Shown: positions 6,280 through 8,821 of the stretch, piece by piece | How the letters are laid out: each line of letters opens with the position of its first letter | Numbering within the stretch: the stretch's first letter is position 1 | Assembly: GCA_030597965.1 (NCBI GenBank) | Contig: JAUVQU010000091.1 | Coordinates: 1 to 8,821 of the forward strand | DNA length: 8,821 nt | Origin: Cellvibrionaceae bacterium | GTDB taxonomy: Bacteria > Pseudomonadota > Gammaproteobacteria > Pseudomonadales > Cellvibrionaceae | Direction of reading: 5' to 3' | Program-made: the position numbers and the translations under genes | The notes under the pieces: generated by a model | What the model was told of the DNA's origin: nothing | Database searches by the model: none | The model's input: the letters and a program-made list of their open reading frames with translations, nothing else

Positions 6280-7014
6280 ATGGATATTGTCATTATTGAT
6301 GATGAGTTCCTCGCCCGCGAGCGACTGCGGCGAATGCTGGCTGATTATGGCGGCGGAGAAGTTGTGGCACAGGCGGCCAATAGCGACGAAGCTAAAGAGG
6401 CGGTGCTCCGTTGCGATCCTGACGTTGTGTTGCTGGATATCCATATGCCCGGCGATAGTGGCTTAACGTTTGCTCAATGGTTGCAGGAATTAGACGATGC
6501 TCCCGCCATTATTTTTTGTACCGCCCATCAGCAACACGCGCTGCAGGCGTTTGATGTCAGTGCCAGTGATTACCTATTAAAGCCCGTCCGAAAAGAGAAG
6601 TTATTTGCTGCCTTAGACAAAGCCAAAACCCTGAATAAGGCGCAACGAACAGTTTTAAATGAAGAGGGTGTTAGCGGTAATCGACGCAGTCATGTCAGTG
6701 CTAAAACCCATAACGGAATAGAGTTGATTCCTATTGATCAGGTTCACTTGTTTTCGGCCGAACAAAAATATGTGACGGCGCACCATCAACAAGGGCAAGT
6801 ATTAATTGACGACACCTTAAAGGAGTTAGAGGCGGAATTGGTTGAGCTTTTTGTGCGGGTGCACCGCAATGCCCTAGTGTCCATTCGATCTATTGTTGCT
6901 TTGGAAAAAAAAGAGGATGGGCACTATTGTTTGCGCTTGTCGAACAGTGATCTAAGGCCTTCCGTCAGCCGTCGACATATGGCTAATCTGCGCAAGCTTC
7001 TAACGCAGTTATAA
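6280..7014 (+). CDS. algR: LytTR-family response regulator AlgR
   Basis: This is the DNA-binding response regulator paired with AlgZ. Its 244 residues comprise a receiver domain (about 1-115) and a C-terminal LytTR domain (about 138-242). The receiver has the acidic pocket Asp7/Asp8, phospho-acceptor Asp53 in VVLLDIHMPG, the switch Thr81 in FCTAHQQHALQAF, and the conserved Lys101 in YLLKPVRKEKL. The LytTR domain shows IPIDQVHLFSAEQKYV, HRNALVSI (195-202) and the terminal VSRRHMANLRKLL. It is likely to activate or repress virulence or pilus-type genes as in Pseudomonas, but no target is visible. The ATG at 6280 has GGAG directly abutting it (6276-6279), with a G-run further upstream. It follows algZ after 5 nt, so the two are surely co-transcribed. 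hemC lies 112 nt downstream. Confidence 0.96.
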   Translation: MDIVIIDDEFLARERLRRMLADYGGGEVVAQAANSDEAKEAVLRCDPDVVLLDIHMPGDSGLTFAQWLQELDDAPAIIFCTAHQQHALQAFDVSASDYLLKPVRKEKLFAALDKAKTLNKAQRTVLNEEGVSGNRRSHVSAKTHNGIELIPIDQVHLFSAEQKYVTAHHQQGQVLIDDTLKELEAELVELFVRVHRNALVSIRSIVALEKKEDGHYCLRLSNSDLRPSVSRRHMANLRKLLTQL

Positions 7015-7126
7015 GTCGCATCATTACTAATAAATTACCCCCCTTGAGGCGCGGGCTTTGCTATCATGGCGCTAGTCCGCAGGCGCAGGCGCCCGTATAT
7101 TGTCAGTGTTTTAATGAGAATTACCC
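7015..7126 (+). promoter_or_regulatory. Candidate hemC promoter in the algR-hemC gap
   Basis: The 112-nt gap holds TGCTATCAT (7059-7067), an extended -10 type element (TGn followed by TATCAT at 7062-7067), which can function without a good -35. Immediately downstream lie two tandem GCAGGC hexamers (7079-7090) and the short inverted repeat GGCGC (7068-7072) with GCGCC (7089-7093). A GAG ribosome binding site (7116-7118) lies 8 nt before the hemC ATG. This would let hemC-hemD be expressed independently of algZR. No terminator with a T-tract is visible, so read-through from algR is also possible. Confidence 0.4.
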
Positions 7127-8053
7127 ATGTCAGAAATTCTTCGTATTGCCACCAGAAAAAGTGCCTTAGCTTTGTGGCAGGCGGAATACGTAAAAGCCGA
7201 GCTGGAGCGTTTCCATTCGGAGCTTGCCATTGAGCTGGTGCCGATGGTAAGTCGAGGCGACAAGATTCTTGATGTTCCGCTGGCGAAGGTTGGTGGCAAA
7301 GGCCTGTTTGTAAAGGAACTGGAGCATGCGCTGTTGGAAAAAACAGCAGATATTGCCGTGCACTCGATGAAAGATGTGCCGATGGAGTTCCCGGAAGGTC
7401 TAGGTCTTGCGGTTATTTGCCCGCGTGAAGATCCCCGTGATGCGTTTGTCTCAAATACCTATGCCAGCTTAGCGGAATTACCCGCGGGCAGCGTCGTTGG
7501 CACATCAAGCCTGCGTCGTCAGTGCCAGTTATTGGCGAGTCGGCCGGATCTTGAAATAAAATTTCTGCGTGGCAACGTGAATACCCGCCTGAAAAAGCTG
7601 GATGATGGTGAATACGACGCTATTATTTTGGCCAGTGCCGGCCTGCTTCGTTTGGGTATGGGCGAGCGTATTCGTGAGGCGATTGCCGCCGAAGCAATTT
7701 TGCCGGCAGGCGGGCAGGGCGCTGTCGGTATTGAAGCGCGCGTTGATGATGCACGCATTGCCGAGTTATTGGCTCCGCTGCACTGTAAATTGAGTGCTGA
7801 GCAGGTGGTGGCTGAGCGAGCAATGAACAAACGCCTTGAAGGAGGCTGTCAGGTACCTATTGGTTGTTATGCCGTTCATGAAGGGGATAATCTCTGGTTG
7901 CGAGGTCTGGTCGGTAGTCCCGATGGCGTGCAAATGCTGACAGATGAGATTCGCGGGCATAAAGATGAGGCCGAAACTCTCGGTATTACGCTGGCCGAGC
8001 GACTATTGGATGCAGGCGCCGGCGCTATTTTAAAAGAGGTTTACGGTGACTAG
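7127..8053 (+). CDS. hemC: Hydroxymethylbilane synthase (porphobilinogen deaminase) HemC
   Basis: HemC joins four porphobilinogen molecules into the linear tetrapyrrole hydroxymethylbilane, a soluble step of heme and siroheme synthesis. It has 308 residues, close to the E. coli length. The N-terminus has the signature RIATRKSALALWQAEYVKAEL (about 6-26). Catalytic Asp83 is in HSMKDVPMEFP (79-89). TSSLRRQCQL (126-135) and FLRGNVNTRLKKLD (146-159) supply the arginines that bind substrate carboxylates. Cys241 in LEGGCQVPIGCYA is the covalent attachment site of the dipyrromethane cofactor. ATG 7127 has GAG 8 nt upstream. The gene overlaps hemD by 8 nt, so the two are translationally coupled. The algR-hemC-hemD order is as in Pseudomonas. 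No irregularities are seen. Confidence 0.98.
   Translation: MSEILRIATRKSALALWQAEYVKAELERFHSELAIELVPMVSRGDKILDVPLAKVGGKGLFVKELEHALLEKTADIAVHSMKDVPMEFPEGLGLAVICPREDPRDAFVSNTYASLAELPAGSVVGTSSLRRQCQLLASRPDLEIKFLRGNVNTRLKKLDDGEYDAIILASAGLLRLGMGERIREAIAAEAILPAGGQGAVGIEARVDDARIAELLAPLHCKLSAEQVVAERAMNKRLEGGCQVPIGCYAVHEGDNLWLRGLVGSPDGVQMLTDEIRGHKDEAETLGITLAERLLDAGAGAILKEVYGD
8035..8039 (+). promoter_or_regulatory. Ribosome binding site for hemD inside hemC
   Basis: AGAGG lies within the last codons of hemC, 6 nt upstream of the GTG at 8046. It supports that GTG as the hemD start and an 8-nt overlap between the two reading frames. Confidence 0.65.
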
Positions 8054-8821
8054 CGGCCAGCCTCTCAGCGGTGTGCAAGTACTGGTGACCCGGCCAATAC
8101 AGCAGGCTGAAAAGTGGCGCGCGCGGCTGGAAGAGCAGGGAGCGAAAACATGTTCACTGCCTTTGCTGGAAATCACGCCTGTAGACTGTACGGCTGATAC
8201 CCAGGCTATTAAAAACATTATCCTTAATTTTGATCACTACCAGCACGCGATTTTTGTAAGTCAAAATGCAGTCCGCTATGGGTGCGAATGGCTGCATGAT
8301 TACTGGCCTCAGTGGCCAATAGATATTAAATTCTACGCGGTCGGAACCGCGACCGCGACCGCATTAATTGCACAGGGCTGCGATGCTATTGTTGCCCCTG
8401 GTACCATGAATACTGAGGCGCTATTGGCGCTGCCAGAATTACAGTGCCTTGAGGCCGAGAAAGTATTAATATTTAGAGGGCAGGGCGGTCGACCGCTGTT
8501 GGCGGAAACGTTGATAGAGCGTGGTGCTACAGTAGACTACTGTGAGCTGTATACGCGATGCCCCCCGCAGGATCTATTGGACCAATATAAGAACATGGAT
8601 TACCTTACCCTAAGTACCAAGACAGACCTGAATCATTGGGTTGCGTTGCACTCGGGGGAATCGCTGAAAAATTGGTATGATTTGTTGATAGAGACCGAGA
8701 ATACAGAGGCATTAAATCAGCCAATACTGGTTCCAGGCGATAGAGTCGCAGAACAGGCTCAATTATTAGGTTTTACAAAAATAACAATGGCGCAAAATGC
8801 CGCCGATGACACCATGCTGAA
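8046..8821 (+). CDS. hemD: Uroporphyrinogen-III synthase HemD (3' end beyond window)
   Basis: HemD closes hydroxymethylbilane with inversion of ring D to give uroporphyrinogen III, directly after HemC. The frame is open from GTG 8046 to the right edge, 258 codons plus 2 nt with no stop. It begins VTSGQPLSGVQVLVTRP, the usual N-terminal strand with VTRP. Family features follow: AIFVSQNAVRYG (about 75-86), FYAVGTATATALIAQG (98-113), LIFRGQGGRPLLAETL (about 141-156), LHSGESLKNWYDLL (about 201-214), and PILVPGDRVAEQAQLLGF near the end. The visible length already exceeds the 246 residues of the E. coli protein, and the last residues resemble the family's C-terminus (A-DD--L). Only a few codons should therefore be missing. 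The family has weak overall conservation and no strict catalytic residue, so the call rests on these motifs and on the hemC context. Confidence 0.93.
   Translation, partial: MTSGQPLSGVQVLVTRPIQQAEKWRARLEEQGAKTCSLPLLEITPVDCTADTQAIKNIILNFDHYQHAIFVSQNAVRYGCEWLHDYWPQWPIDIKFYAVGTATATALIAQGCDAIVAPGTMNTEALLALPELQCLEAEKVLIFRGQGGRPLLAETLIERGATVDYCELYTRCPPQDLLDQYKNMDYLTLSTKTDLNHWVALHSGESLKNWYDLLIETENTEALNQPILVPGDRVAEQAQLLGFTKITMAQNAADDTML

Noticed and set aside
1..8821. A hidden defence, mobile or biosynthetic system
   Set aside because: Nearly all sequence is accounted for by conserved housekeeping genes with intact motifs; no transposase, integrase other than XerC, repeat array or unknown gene cluster is present.

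Overview
The window is an ordinary, densely packed stretch of a gammaproteobacterial chromosome. Its proteins and gene order resemble Pseudomonas and related marine orders; Pseudomonadales or Cellvibrionales is my inference, since no rRNA or other taxonomic marker is present. Two conserved neighbourhoods meet here: lptM-lysA-dapF-DUF484-xerC, and argH with the algZ-algR-hemC-hemD cluster. I see no mobile element, tRNA, rRNA, CRISPR array, prophage or broken gene.

Left part (1-4900, all minus strand). Read in the direction of transcription, the order is argH (argininosuccinate lyase), a 44-residue LptM-type lipoprotein, lysA (diaminopimelate decarboxylase), dapF (diaminopimelate epimerase), a DUF484 protein, and the N-terminal third of xerC, which runs off the left edge. 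dapF and lysA catalyse consecutive steps: LL-DAP to meso-DAP, then meso-DAP to lysine. lysA to xerC are spaced 3 to 20 nt apart and look like one operon. argH is 83 nt upstream of lptM and may read into it.

Middle (4901-5143). A 243-nt AT-rich divergent region separates argH (minus) from the plus-strand cluster. It must hold both promoters and contains an 8-bp inverted repeat.

Right part (5144-8821, plus strand). algZ/fimS (LytS-type membrane sensor kinase) is followed 5 nt later by algR (receiver plus LytTR DNA-binding domain), then a 112-nt gap with a possible promoter, then hemC (hydroxymethylbilane synthase). hemC overlaps hemD (uroporphyrinogen-III synthase) by 8 nt, and hemD runs off the right edge with only its extreme C-terminus missing. 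HemC and HemD carry out successive steps of tetrapyrrole synthesis.

I found no convincing undescribed system. The points most worth a second look are small: the unclear start of algZ, the direct argH-lptM junction, the unusual spacing at the algR start, and inverted repeats in two intergenic regions. Non-ATG starts are frequent: GTG for dapF and hemD, and apparently TTG for xerC and algZ.
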